Assembly: GCA_031257455.1 (NCBI GenBank)
Contig: JAIROQ010000092.1
Location: forward strand, 1-12,019
DNA length: 12,019 bases
From: Prevotellaceae bacterium
GTDB taxonomy: Bacteria; Bacteroidota; Bacteroidia; Bacteroidales; UBA932
Direction: 5' to 3'
Each line of letters opens with the position of its first letter. Position 1 is the stretch's first letter. A program made the position numbers and the translations under genes. Of the stretch, positions 1 through 7,349 are shown one piece after another. Under the pieces are notes generated by a model. The model was not told the origin of the DNA. It worked only from the letters and a program-made list of their open reading frames with translations, and ran no database searches.

Positions 1-1
1 T

Positions 2-328
2 ACTACCCGAACACAAATACTGCAATTGAGAGACGCAAGCTCATGGCACGGAGATGCTAACGGCTCCGCGGCGCCCGGTACCGATGATTATGGTTTTACA
101 CTGCTTGCAACAGGCTTTCATGCGCATGATGCCCCAGGATGCTATACGGGTGAGTCGTATTGTAGTTATATACTCTACCGTAGTGCTGCAGGTGGCTATA
201 CAGGTTGTGGGCGGTGGGCATCGGGGACGCTTGGCTACGAATGCTACGCTAATCAAGATAACGGCGTGGCTAAGTACGGTTGGGGCGATAACGACTGGGG
301 TTATATCCGCTGCTTTCGTAACTTGTAA
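2..328 (+). CDS. C-terminal part of a FISUMP-domain protein (5' end outside window)
   Basis: The reading frame is open from the first bases of the window to a TAA at 326-328, about 108 codons, so the gene begins upstream. The segment resembles the end of the Fibrobacter succinogenes major paralogous (FISUMP) domain: an SSWHG stretch, then GTDDYGF followed by a hydrophobic-Gly turn (LLATGF), many Gly/Tyr/Trp residues, and the closing pattern WGYIRCFRN that corresponds to the usual GFSVRCV-(R/K)-(D/N) ending. These proteins are common in Bacteroidota as secreted or surface lipoproteins of unknown role, often in families of paralogs. The copy looks unusually Cys-rich: five Cys lie in the last 70 residues, and the usual WSS-type motif is not obvious. 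It is separated from the PUL by 800 nt of hairpin-containing DNA and is probably not part of it. The family call rests on pattern recognition only. Confidence 0.7.
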   Translation, partial: TTRTQILQLRDASSWHGDANGSAAPGTDDYGFTLLATGFHAHDAPGCYTGESYCSYILYRSAAGGYTGCGRWASGTLGYECYANQDNGVAKYGWGDNDWGYIRCFRNL

Positions 329-453
329 TATTGGCGAAATAAATATAATAAGATAGAAGTAAAAAATCCTGCTTCCTAAAATCGTTGCACCTTGTTCTAC
401 TTAAGGTTTTCCCGCACAACTATGAAAAACTAAAATGTTCTTTACATGCTAAC

Positions 454-484
454 ACAGGGGTGAAATAAATATAGCCCCTGTTTT
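454..484 (+). terminator. Possible rho-independent terminator of the FISUMP gene
   Basis: A perfect 7-bp stem, ACAGGGG (454-460) with CCCCTGT (475-481), encloses a 14-nt AT-rich loop, and the T run TTTT starts at 481. The hairpin lies about 125 nt downstream of the FISUMP stop, rather far for a simple terminator, and the T-run is short. It is the strongest terminator-like structure before the PUL. Confidence 0.45.
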
Positions 485-487
485 CCT

Positions 488-523
488 CCGTTCAATAATA
501 TCACTTCAACGCATATTGAACGG
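488..523. repeat. Perfect 10-bp inverted repeat, 16-nt spacer
   Basis: CCGTTCAATA (488-497) and TATTGAACGG (514-523) are exact reverse complements separated by 16 nt. There is no following T-run, so it does not look like an ordinary terminator. It could be a stable RNA hairpin between two terminator-like structures, or a binding site for a dimeric regulator. Only the symmetry is seen; any function is inference. Confidence 0.5.
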
Positions 524-570
524 TTAAGGTGCCGTAGCACACACGAAAAAGAAGAGCTATAATTTCTTTT

Positions 571-588
571 GGTGCAAAGGCACCTTTT
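571..588 (+). terminator. Short terminator-like hairpin
   Basis: GGTGC (571-575) pairs perfectly with GCACC (580-584) around the tetraloop AAAG, followed directly by TTTT (585-588). The stem is only 5 bp but GC-rich. A similar GTGC/GCAC mini-hairpin lies at 529-540. This may be a second terminator or an attenuator ahead of the small ORF at 627. Confidence 0.4.
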
Positions 589-626
589 ATATTAAAGCGG
601 TTGCAAAAATACTAAAAATAACATAT

Positions 627-755
627 ATGAAGAAATTAAAAATAATCCGGCTGAAAATACAACTGTTTTTGCTGCACATGACAACACATCCAGACATCGC
701 ACAGTGGGTACAGTTATTGTGGGCGGCGATAGAGAAGTTAATAGTTGAAAAATGA
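627..755 (+). CDS. Possible 42-residue small protein, unrecognised
   Basis: An ATG at 627 opens a 42-codon frame ending with TGA at 753-755. The product begins MKKLKIIRLKIQLFLLHM, a basic then hydrophobic start, and continues with a helical-looking stretch (IAQWVQLLWAAIEKLIVEK). The leader before the ATG is A-rich (AAAAATAACATAT), like those of the larger genes here. No family is recognised, and a frame this short can occur by chance in AT-rich DNA. It lies just after the hairpin at 571-584. Confidence 0.3.
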   Translation: MKKLKIIRLKIQLFLLHMTTHPDIAQWVQLLWAAIEKLIVEK

Positions 756-801
756 AAATTGGCTTATGCCGATGCATTTGTCGCCGTTTTCAACTTTCTT
801 A

Positions 802-885
802 TTAGTTGCATTTACTACTTAAATCTACCGTTGAAATCGGGATATAATAACTTTTGCCTTCCATTCGTACTACTTTTTTTGCCAT
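802..885 (-). CDS. Possible 27-residue minus-strand peptide or gene remnant
   Basis: On the minus strand an ATG at 885 starts a 27-codon frame that stops with TAA at 804-802. The peptide begins MAKKVVRMEGKSYYIPIS and ends with STVDLSSKCN. Its composition (basic start, Gly-Lys-Ser-Tyr-Tyr, proline) looks more protein-like than the surrounding AT-rich DNA would give at random. It may be a real tiny protein or the broken start of a once longer divergent gene. No family is recognised. Confidence 0.25.
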   Translation of the reverse strand: MAKKVVRMEGKSYYIPISTVDLSSKCN

Positions 886-978
886 TTTAAAATCGTTAGT
901 TGATTTATGAACAATAAACTAATGGTGTTAACAAACTACTTTTTTATTGCAAATAAAAAATCCTATTCTTTTCCTGTT

Positions 979-986
979 TAACTTTG
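979..986 (+). promoter_or_regulatory. Bacteroidota -7 promoter box for susC
   Basis: TAACTTTG, followed by C, matches the TAnnTTTG -7 consensus of the Bacteroidota housekeeping sigma factor. No clear TTG -33 element is found at the usual spacing; the nearest upstream TTG, at 947-949, is too far. A start near 990-995 would give a leader of about 135 nt before the susC ATG. A related but imperfect sequence, TAACTTTTG, at 848-856 might be a second, weaker promoter. Confidence 0.45.
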
Positions 987-1020
987 CCTTCACGAAAAAA
1001 AAATATTTATTTAATAAAAA

Positions 1021-1088
1021 ATCATGTGTGCAAATTTTAACTTTCCCGATTAAAATAAATGAACACATGAAAAATGACATCACATGAT
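1021..1088 (+). promoter_or_regulatory. Leader of susC with competing inverted repeats
   Basis: ATCATGTG (1021-1028) is the exact complement of CACATGAT at 1081-1088, and seven of its bases can instead pair with CACATGA at 1064-1070. A near-palindrome, CATCA-CA-TGATG, occupies 1078-1089. If the predicted transcription start near 990 is right, these pieces lie in the mRNA leader and could form mutually exclusive structures. In AT-rich DNA such short matches may also be chance. Confidence 0.22.
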
Positions 1089-1127
1089 GCAATTCACAAT
1101 ATTAATTAACTTTATAACCACAACTTT

Positions 1128-4085
1128 ATGAGAAAAAAATGTTTTTATCGAGGATTTTTTATCCTCTCATTTATTCTTTTCTCGCAGATAGCATTTGGGC
1201 AATCGTCCCAAATAACCGGAACGGTTTCCGATGCATCTACGGGAGAAGCGCTTATTGGCGTAACGGTGTCAGAAAAAGGCGCCACCAATGCAACTATCAC
1301 CGACATTGACGGCCGGTATATTATTAGTGTTCGTTCCGGCGCAACGCTGGTATTTTCGTACATAGGTTATGAAACGCAAGAATTACTTGCTACAGGCGCC
1401 ACGCTGGATGTAGTAATGCGACCCGGCTTGACCGCTTTGGACGAAGTAGTAGTAGTCGGATACGGCACGGTGCGCAAGGGCGATTTGACGACAGCGATAT
1501 CGACCGTATCGAATAAAGAGATTGACCAGCGGCCGATTGTTTCAGCCGCACAGGCTATTCAGGGCAAAGCCGCCGGGGTGCTGGTGATGCAACCCAACGG
1601 TACGCCGGGCGCGGGCTTGACCATTCGCGTACGCGGCACGACCTCTTTCAACGGTAGCAACGACCCGCTGTATGTGGTAGATGGCGTGCCGGTGGACAAC
1701 TTGAATTTCCTCGCGCCTACCGACATTGAGAACATGCAGATTTTAAAGGACGCTTCTTCGGCGGCTATCTACGGGTCGCGCTCGGCCAACGGCGTAGTGA
1801 TTGTTACCACCAAAGCCGGCAAAACGGGCGATGCTAAAATTACCTTTAATGCGCAGCTAAGCCTCAACAAGGTGGCTAAGCAGATAAAATCGCTGAATGC
1901 CGCGCAGTATAAAGAATTGATGGACGAAATTCGCCCGGGCGCTATACCGGCCGGTATTACGGATGTTACCGACTGGTGGAATGAAGTATATAGTACCGGC
2001 ATTACGCAGAATTACCAGTTCTCCGTATCCAAAGGCAACGATAAGTTTAACTACTATCTTTCGGCCGGCTATCTGGATGAAAAGGGCGTCCTGAATGCCG
2101 CCTTTTTCCGGCGCTATTCCGTGCGCGCCAATGTGAGCGACCAAATACGTAAATGGTTAAAAGTAGGCGCTAACATTAGCTATTCCGACAATGCAAGCAA
2201 CGGAATCACCACCGGACAGGGCGCTAATCGCGGCGGCGTGGTACTGTCGGTGGTCAACCTGCCTACCAGTATCAGCGTCAAAGACCCGGTAACAGGGTTG
2301 TACAACCGCTCGTTTTATGGAGCCAATATTGTCAATCCGGTAGAAGCGCTGGAAAACGGACAGGATGACAGCAGCCGCGAAAACCGTTTGATTGCTTCGG
2401 GCGATGTGCTCCTTACGTTCATTCCCGAATTGACTTTCAAGTCGTCCTTTACCCTCGACCGGCGCAATGGGCTTACCACCGGCTTTACGCCGCCCGTTCA
2501 CGCCGCCGACCGCGACGACTGGGGCAGCGGGTGGGACAGCCGCAACATGAATACCGTGCTGGTGTTCGACAATGTCCTGTCGTTTAAAAAATCGTTTTCC
2601 AAACATACGCTCGAAGCCATGCTCGGCAGTTCGTGGACGGATTCCGATTATACCAACAGCTGGATAAACGGGTCGCACTATAAAGACGACCAGATTAAGA
2701 CGCTCAATGTCGCCAATAAAATTGCATGGGACAATACCGGCGCCGGCGGCGCGCAATGGGGTATCCTGTCGTACTTCGGGCGCGTGGCCTATAACTTTGA
2801 CAGCAAATATTTGTTCACCGCTAATGTACGCGCTGACGGTTCATCGAAACTGCATCCCGATCACCGGTGGGGCGTCTTCCCTTCGTTCTCTGCCGCCTGG
2901 CGGTTGTCCGCAGAAGAATTTATGAGCGGGTTGGAATGGCTGGATGACCTGAAAATACGCGGCGGCTGGGGGCAAACAGGCAACCAGTCGGGCGTAGGCG
3001 ATTATGCCTATTTACAACGCTACAATATTACCCGTGTACAATGGTGGATTGACGGGCAAAGCGATGCCTTGCCTACCATCAGTCAAGCCAATCTGCGCAC
3101 TGCCGACTTGCGGTGGGAAACGACCGCGCAGACCGGTGTCGGCGTAGATTTGGCATTGTTTAACCGCCTAAACGTAACGATGGATTACTACCACAAACGC
3201 ACGACCGATATGTTGATGAACGTGTCGCTGCCTGCGGGCGCTGCCGCGGCCAGCAGTATTGTGCGTAATGAAGGTGTAATGACCAACCAGGGCTTTGAGT
3301 TTTCCGTCAATTCGCGCAACCTGCAAGGCGAATTTAGCTGGAACACCGATTTCAACATTTCATTTAATAAAAATAAATTAGAATCGCTCGAACTGCAAAA
3401 AATCTACTACACCGCCACCACTACCGATGCGCTGCACGAAACGCCTGTGGTACGTAACGAGCCGGGGCGGGCTATGGGCGGCTTTTGGGGGTATATCAGC
3501 GATGGGGTCGATCCGGAGACCGGCGAACTGATGTACCGCGACCTCAATAATGACGGACGGGTAAGCTCTACCGACAAGACCTACATCGGCGACCCCAACC
3601 CGGATTTTACCTTCGGACTGACCAATACCTTTTCGTGGAAAAACTTTACGTTGAATATATTTCTGCAAGGCTCCTACGGCAACGATATTTTCAATGCCTC
3701 GAAGTACGAAATGGAAGGCATGTTCGACCTGAAAAACCAATCAATTCGCGTACTCGACCGCTGGCGCACGCCCGGACAAATTACGGACGTACCCAAAGCC
3801 GGCTTTTATATTGAGCCTTCATCGCATGTTATCGAAGACGGCAGTTACCTGCGGGTGAAAGATATTACGCTTTCGTATAATTTCACCGGCCGTTTTCTCC
3901 AAAAATTAGGCGTCAGCCGCCTGCAGCCCTATTTCACGGCGCAGAACCTGCTCACGTGGACGGCCTATTCGGGCATGGACCCCGAAGTCAACCAGTGGGG
4001 CAACAGCGGCGCCGTACAGGGCATTGATTGGGGAACCTACCCGCATAGCCGGATGTATGTATTTGGACTGAATATTGAATTTTAA
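1128..4085 (+). CDS. susC: SusC/RagA-type TonB-dependent outer-membrane transporter
   Basis: This 985-residue protein is a SusC-like importer that would move oligosaccharides across the outer membrane using TonB-transmitted energy, working under a SusD lid. It starts with a basic and hydrophobic signal peptide, probably cleaved after IAFG near residue 24. A carboxypeptidase-regulatory-like (CarboxypepD_reg) beta-sandwich follows at about 28-100, then a TonB box at 104-113 (LDEVVVVGYG). The plug domain to about 235 carries the SusC hallmarks IRVRG (166-170), DPLYVVDGVPV (179-189) and ILKDASSAAIYGSRSANGV from 205. The rest is the beta-barrel, ending in the aromatic strand MYVFGLNIEF. It has no N-terminal STN domain, so direct anti-sigma signalling is unlikely. 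It is followed by susD after 12 nt. The symbol is by family only; the exact glycan is inferred from the neighbouring GH30 and GH3. Confidence 0.96.
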   Translation: MRKKCFYRGFFILSFILFSQIAFGQSSQITGTVSDASTGEALIGVTVSEKGATNATITDIDGRYIISVRSGATLVFSYIGYETQELLATGATLDVVMRPGLTALDEVVVVGYGTVRKGDLTTAISTVSNKEIDQRPIVSAAQAIQGKAAGVLVMQPNGTPGAGLTIRVRGTTSFNGSNDPLYVVDGVPVDNLNFLAPTDIENMQILKDASSAAIYGSRSANGVVIVTTKAGKTGDAKITFNAQLSLNKVAKQIKSLNAAQYKELMDEIRPGAIPAGITDVTDWWNEVYSTGITQNYQFSVSKGNDKFNYYLSAGYLDEKGVLNAAFFRRYSVRANVSDQIRKWLKVGANISYSDNASNGITTGQGANRGGVVLSVVNLPTSISVKDPVTGLYNRSFYGANIVNPVEALENGQDDSSRENRLIASGDVLLTFIPELTFKSSFTLDRRNGLTTGFTPPVHAADRDDWGSGWDSRNMNTVLVFDNVLSFKKSFSKHTLEAMLGSSWTDSDYTNSWINGSHYKDDQIKTLNVANKIAWDNTGAGGAQWGILSYFGRVAYNFDSKYLFTANVRADGSSKLHPDHRWGVFPSFSAAWRLSAEEFMSGLEWLDDLKIRGGWGQTGNQSGVGDYAYLQRYNITRVQWWIDGQSDALPTISQANLRTADLRWETTAQTGVGVDLALFNRLNVTMDYYHKRTTDMLMNVSLPAGAAAASSIVRNEGVMTNQGFEFSVNSRNLQGEFSWNTDFNISFNKNKLESLELQKIYYTATTTDALHETPVVRNEPGRAMGGFWGYISDGVDPETGELMYRDLNNDGRVSSTDKTYIGDPNPDFTFGLTNTFSWKNFTLNIFLQGSYGNDIFNASKYEMEGMFDLKNQSIRVLDRWRTPGQITDVPKAGFYIEPSSHVIEDGSYLRVKDITLSYNFTGRFLQKLGVSRLQPYFTAQNLLTWTAYSGMDPEVNQWGNSGAVQGIDWGTYPHSRMYVFGLNIEF

Positions 4086-4097
4086 AATAGGAAAAAT

Positions 4098-5645
4098 ATG
4101 AAACACAAAAATCTACTTATATTATGCGGTCTGGCGTGCTTTGCCGCATCCTGCTCGCTGGACTATGACCCGCTGGATACCTATTCGGACGTAACCGAAG
4201 GAGTCGCTACCGACACGGTACGGATTGTTTATAAGGATAAGGCGGCCGTGCTGAGTGCCCGCCTAAGCATCCATGACCTCTATCGAGGCCGTCAGGAGCA
4301 TTGGTACCTCGATATGCTGCTGCTCAGTGAAAGCCATTCGGACAATGCCTATGCCGGCTCCCCGAACGCTGAAACAACGCCCTTTGAAGTCAATTCCATT
4401 GAAGGTTCCAACAGCAACCTGTATCGCGACTGGACAAGGTATATGGAGGATGTCGGGGCTGTCAATGTATTTATCAATAATATTGACGCCACCCCCGATC
4501 CGGCGCTCACCGCCGCCGAACGCGCGCAGTACAAAGCCGAAGCGCTTATTTTCCGCTCCATGATTTATTTCGACATGGCGCGTATTTGGGGCAATGTACC
4601 GCTGATTACGACCACCGCCGGCGATATTACGTCCGAAAACGTAGCAGAGGTATATGACTCCTATTTCCCGCCGCAAACATCGGAATTAGAGGTTTACCGG
4701 CAAATAGAAAAAGATTTGTTGGAGGCGCTGAATAATGCACCCGACAATGACCCGAACGACAAGACGCAATTTTCCAAAACCCTCGCCCGTACCCTGCTGG
4801 CAAAAATATATGCCGAAAAGCCGCTGCGCGATTACGACAAGGTCATTCAATACTGCGATGCGGTAGGCGCTGACGGGATTGATCTGGAAGATGATTTCAG
4901 TACGTTGTTTGGCGTGGAATTGCAAGACCCTGCCAGTCCGGTCGGGCAGAGTAACCCGGCCATAGCGCCCCGTACGCGCAACAGTAAGGAAGTAATCTAC
5001 GAAGCGCAGTACGTCACCGGCGCCGCTAACTGGCTGTCATGGATGTTCGGACGGACATTGGAAAACTGGACATTCTATTTTGAATGGGCGAAGTGGATTA
5101 CGCCTTCGCGCGACCTGCTCAAAGCGTTTCAGAACGAAGGCGACAGCAAACGGTTAAACGAAACAATCGTGTGGTACGACTGCGGATGGTCTATTTACTA
5201 CCCTGCCAATAACTATCCTTTCATGTACAAATACCGTTCGGGGTACAGCAATATGATTAAATACCGCTATGCCGACCTGCTGCTGCTGAAAGCCGAAGCG
5301 TTAATTATGAAAGCCAGTCCCGATTTTGCGGGTGCAGCGGCCATTATCAACCGTATCCGGCAACGTGCGGGATTGAATATCCTGCCATCGTCAGCTACGG
5401 CCGGCAAGGAGGCTATCCTCAATGCCTACCTGAAAGAACGCCGGCTGGAACTGGCGCTGGAAGGCGAACGCTGGTTTGATTTGGTACGCCTCGACAAAGT
5501 AGAAGAAGTGATGAACGCGGTATATGCCAAAGACGCGGGGCGGCCGGCGCAGCAATATCCGTTTACGCAAAACTCCTACAAGCTGCCGATCCCGCAAACG
5601 GTCATCGACCAGAACCCGAACCTTGTGCAAAATCCGGGATACTAA
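4098..5645 (+). CDS. susD: SusD/RagB-type glycan-binding lipoprotein
   Basis: A 515-residue outer-membrane lipoprotein that should form the lid of the SusC transporter and bind the incoming glycan. The signal peptide ends in a lipobox at FAASC with Cys19 as the lipidated residue, followed by acidic residues (SLDYD) typical of surface-exported Bacteroidota lipoproteins. Family hallmarks are the YRYADLLLLKAEAL stretch (389-402), IINRIRQRAGL (416-426), the ERRLELALEGERWFDLVR helix (447-464), and the ending LPIPQTVIDQNPNLVQNPGY. Length is normal for SusD. Aromatic residues (for example around 312-335, NWLSWMF and WTFYFEW) could line the glycan site. Its start is 12 nt after susC, clearly the same operon. 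The stop codon is followed after one base by a large repeat block, so expression of the downstream genes may differ from that of susCD. Confidence 0.95.
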   Translation: MKHKNLLILCGLACFAASCSLDYDPLDTYSDVTEGVATDTVRIVYKDKAAVLSARLSIHDLYRGRQEHWYLDMLLLSESHSDNAYAGSPNAETTPFEVNSIEGSNSNLYRDWTRYMEDVGAVNVFINNIDATPDPALTAAERAQYKAEALIFRSMIYFDMARIWGNVPLITTTAGDITSENVAEVYDSYFPPQTSELEVYRQIEKDLLEALNNAPDNDPNDKTQFSKTLARTLLAKIYAEKPLRDYDKVIQYCDAVGADGIDLEDDFSTLFGVELQDPASPVGQSNPAIAPRTRNSKEVIYEAQYVTGAANWLSWMFGRTLENWTFYFEWAKWITPSRDLLKAFQNEGDSKRLNETIVWYDCGWSIYYPANNYPFMYKYRSGYSNMIKYRYADLLLLKAEALIMKASPDFAGAAAIINRIRQRAGLNILPSSATAGKEAILNAYLKERRLELALEGERWFDLVRLDKVEEVMNAVYAKDAGRPAQQYPFTQNSYKLPIPQTVIDQNPNLVQNPGY

Positions 5646-5646
5646 T

Positions 5647-5752
5647 GGCAGTGGCAGTGGGCAGTGGCAGTCGGCAGTGGCAGTCGGCAGTCGGCAGTGG
5701 CATCAGCACTGCCTACTGCTACTGCCTACTGCTACTGCTACTGCCTACTGCC
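5647..5752. repeat. Two inverted microsatellite arrays (GGCAGT-type then ACTGCC-type)
   Basis: Starting one base after the susD stop, eight units of GGCAGT, some with an added G or C (5647-5698), are followed by seven units of ACTGCT, ACTGCC or ACTGCCT (5708-5752). ACTGCC is the reverse complement of GGCAGT, so the arrays can fold on each other. The centre is a perfect stem, GGCAGTG (5693-5699) with CACTGCC (5707-5713), loop GCATCAG. Pairing continues outward with small bulges, because units alternate between 6 and 7 bases. The block could form a long hairpin in the mRNA or a cruciform in DNA, and it is prone to slippage. The same repeat recurs at 10859-10916. Confidence 0.9.
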
Positions 5753-5765
5753 CCGACTATCGGGG
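5751..5765. repeat. Small perfect hairpin between the repeat arrays
   Basis: CCCCGA (5751-5756) and TCGGGG (5760-5765) pair perfectly around the loop CTA. The hairpin joins the end of the ACTGCC array to the start of the 23-bp array and uses bases of both. It has no T-run, so it is not a standard terminator. Confidence 0.6.
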
Positions 5766-5875
5766 ATGTCCATACCCGATGACCGGGGATGTCCATACCC
5801 GATGACCGGGGGTGTCCATACCCGATGACCGGGGATGTCCATACCCGATGACCGGGGGTGTCCATACCCGATGAC
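5761..5875. repeat. Five tandem 23-bp repeats (VNTR-like)
   Basis: Five head-to-tail copies of a 23-bp unit occupy 5761-5783, 5784-5806, 5807-5829, 5830-5852 and 5853-5875. Each begins CGGGGATG or CGGGGGTG, has TCCATA in the middle and ends CCCGATGAC. The only visible difference is A or G at the sixth base (copies 3 and 5 have G). Across each junction CCCG and CGGG can pair around ATGAC, so the array gives a row of small hairpins. The period is not a multiple of three, and the minus-strand frames through it are simply repeat translation. There are no spacers, so it is not a CRISPR array. Copy number probably varies between strains. Confidence 0.95.
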
Positions 5876-5898
5876 CGGAACTGACCGTCAGAACCGGT
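5874..5898 (+). repeat. Symmetric stem-loop closing the repeat block
   Basis: ACCGG (5874-5878) pairs with CCGGT (5894-5898), and inside it CTGA (5881-5884) pairs with TCAG (5888-5891) around the loop CCG, with a symmetric AA/AA internal loop. It overlaps the last bases of the 23-bp array and lies 58 nt before the next gene. There is no T-run, so a role in mRNA processing or stability is more likely than termination. Function is inference. Confidence 0.55.
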
Positions 5899-5956
5899 AA
5901 AATACATCCCTCCGGGGAATAAAAAATAATGAATAACATATAACTAAATAAATATA

Positions 5957-7336
5957 ATGAATATGAAAAAAACAGCTACTATTTTTTTAACAAGCATGGC
6001 CGCGCTGCTGCTGGCGGCGTCCTGCGATGACAACAGGTATGGCGACCCGCCGCAACCATCCGTGCCTGTTATTACATCGGCGGAGATAACGCCGGCTTCC
6101 TTTACCTACGGCGATTCCGTAACGATTACGGCTGCCGTATCCGACCCTGAAATAGCGCTCTCCACGCTGGCCGTAAGCCTTGTGGTGGATAATAAAACCG
6201 TGCCCGTTACGGTGCTTGACCTGCGCACCGGCGAAACAAGCGCCAATGTGTCGGCCAAAATTTTCATCCCCTTAGTGGATAATATGCCGGACAATGCGCC
6301 GATAAATTTTGTGCTCACCCTGACCAATACCAGAACAGGCGTAGCGACCCGCGAACTGACCGGCTTTACAGGGAAACGCCCCTATTTTACTCAATTGTAC
6401 TTAGCCGTAGATAACGGCGGGGTATATCCCCTGACGCCGCAAGCCGGCAACAGGGATAACTATACCGTAACCGATGTGGTGCTGAGCCGGTCGTTTACCT
6501 ACCGGATTGCCCAAAAAATCACTGCCGACAGGCAAATCGATTATTCAGGGCTGGTATGGGGCGACCGCAACGGGAAAATAGGACTGGTAGACGCCTCCGG
6601 CGGCAGCCTCTTTGCATTTGCAAACAGCGACATCGCCACCTCCTTTACGTTCGACAACTACCGTTTTGAGGCTTCGCAAACCGGCGCGGCGTATGCCACG
6701 CCCAATTTTATGCTGGACGATTTTGCGGAAACCACTATAGACGGGGAAGAATTTTATACATTGGACATCGCATTGACCAAAAATCAGGAATACCACGTGT
6801 ACAACGACCTCGCATCGCAAATCCTTGTGTATAACATGGACTTCTTCGACCGTATCAATCTGAACAAAGTGAAATTTTTGGGCGAAACAGGCAACTATAC
6901 CTTATATTATAATAAAACCAGTCAATATCTGGCGCTGTTACCGGCTGTGTCTCCGGCCTACCCCGATTATATCCTGATTACCGGCGGCGGCATCGGCTAC
7001 CCGAGCAAAATAGCGAAAGAACATGCCTGGTGGGGCTTTGGCAATGTGCGGAATTACCTGTTGACGCGCAAGATTTCTACGGACGTCTATCAGGTTACCA
7101 TGTTTATACTGTCACCCGGCGACCAGTATGGCTGGATCGGTTTTAAACCATACGAAAACACCGGTTGGGGCGGCGAGAAAACGTACGACGCGTTTACATA
7201 TACCGGTCTGTCCATTCTGGAAGGCACTCCGGGCAGCAATATTTTCCCGAAGGTCGGCATACCGGAAGGCGTCTATCGCCTGACGATTAACTGGAGCGCC
7301 AATACCATCCATGTTGCATCGGTTGATTTACCGTAA
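5957..7336 (+). CDS. Surface glycan-binding lipoprotein 1 (SusE-position)
   Basis: A 459-residue lipoprotein in the place where SusE/F-type surface glycan-binding proteins occur. The signal peptide ends LLLAASC with lipidated Cys23, then acidic residues (DDNRYGD). An Ig-like beta-sandwich is likely at about 37-140, followed by further beta-rich regions. The end (about 335-459) is rich in aromatics that could bind sugar (AWWGFGN at 357-363, YGWIGFKPYENTGWGGE from 391). It is paralogous to the lipoprotein at 8877: shared features include the (Y/F)GDS start, the ALST/PLST turn, FVLTLTNT/FVLTNT, DNGGVYPLT/DGGMYPMT, and a GxYxxxxNxTxxY motif near 312. No catalytic motif is visible. It may belong to one of the Bacteroidota DUF5121/DUF5125-type groups, but this was not checked. 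The start could also be Met3 (5963). It precedes GH30 by 13 nt. Confidence 0.82.
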   Translation: MNMKKTATIFLTSMAALLLAASCDDNRYGDPPQPSVPVITSAEITPASFTYGDSVTITAAVSDPEIALSTLAVSLVVDNKTVPVTVLDLRTGETSANVSAKIFIPLVDNMPDNAPINFVLTLTNTRTGVATRELTGFTGKRPYFTQLYLAVDNGGVYPLTPQAGNRDNYTVTDVVLSRSFTYRIAQKITADRQIDYSGLVWGDRNGKIGLVDASGGSLFAFANSDIATSFTFDNYRFEASQTGAAYATPNFMLDDFAETTIDGEEFYTLDIALTKNQEYHVYNDLASQILVYNMDFFDRINLNKVKFLGETGNYTLYYNKTSQYLALLPAVSPAYPDYILITGGGIGYPSKIAKEHAWWGFGNVRNYLLTRKISTDVYQVTMFILSPGDQYGWIGFKPYENTGWGGEKTYDAFTYTGLSILEGTPGSNIFPKVGIPEGVYRLTINWSANTIHVASVDLP

Positions 7337-7349
7337 ATAGAATACACGC

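Larger units (their letters stand above)
329..1127. other. Long AT-rich intergenic region upstream of the PUL
   Basis: These 799 bases contain no convincing full-size gene on either strand. They hold a cluster of hairpins (454-481, 488-523, 571-584), two very small possible ORFs (627-755 plus, 802-885 minus), a consensus-like -7 promoter box at 979-986 and an AT-rich leader for susC. A 12-bp direct repeat, GAAATAAATATA, occurs at 336-347 and 462-473. A weak stem ACCTT/AAGGT (389-393/403-407) followed by TTTT could be another minor terminator for the upstream gene. Base composition is clearly more AT-rich than in the flanking genes. Confidence 0.7.

Noticed and set aside
54..356. Alternative plus-strand and minus-strand frames over the first 350 bases
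   Set aside because: The frame from base 2 matches the FISUMP C-terminal pattern through its end; the others lack any family resemblance.
5761..5875. CRISPR array
   Set aside because: The repeats abut each other with no unique spacers, and no cas genes are present in the window.
5719..5939. Minus-strand frames through the 23-bp array encoding repeated Gly-Tyr-Gly-His-Pro and Trp-Thr-Ser-Pro motifs
   Set aside because: The apparent 23-residue peptide period comes directly from the 23-bp DNA repeat read in shifting frames; there is no domain beyond the repeat and no promoter.
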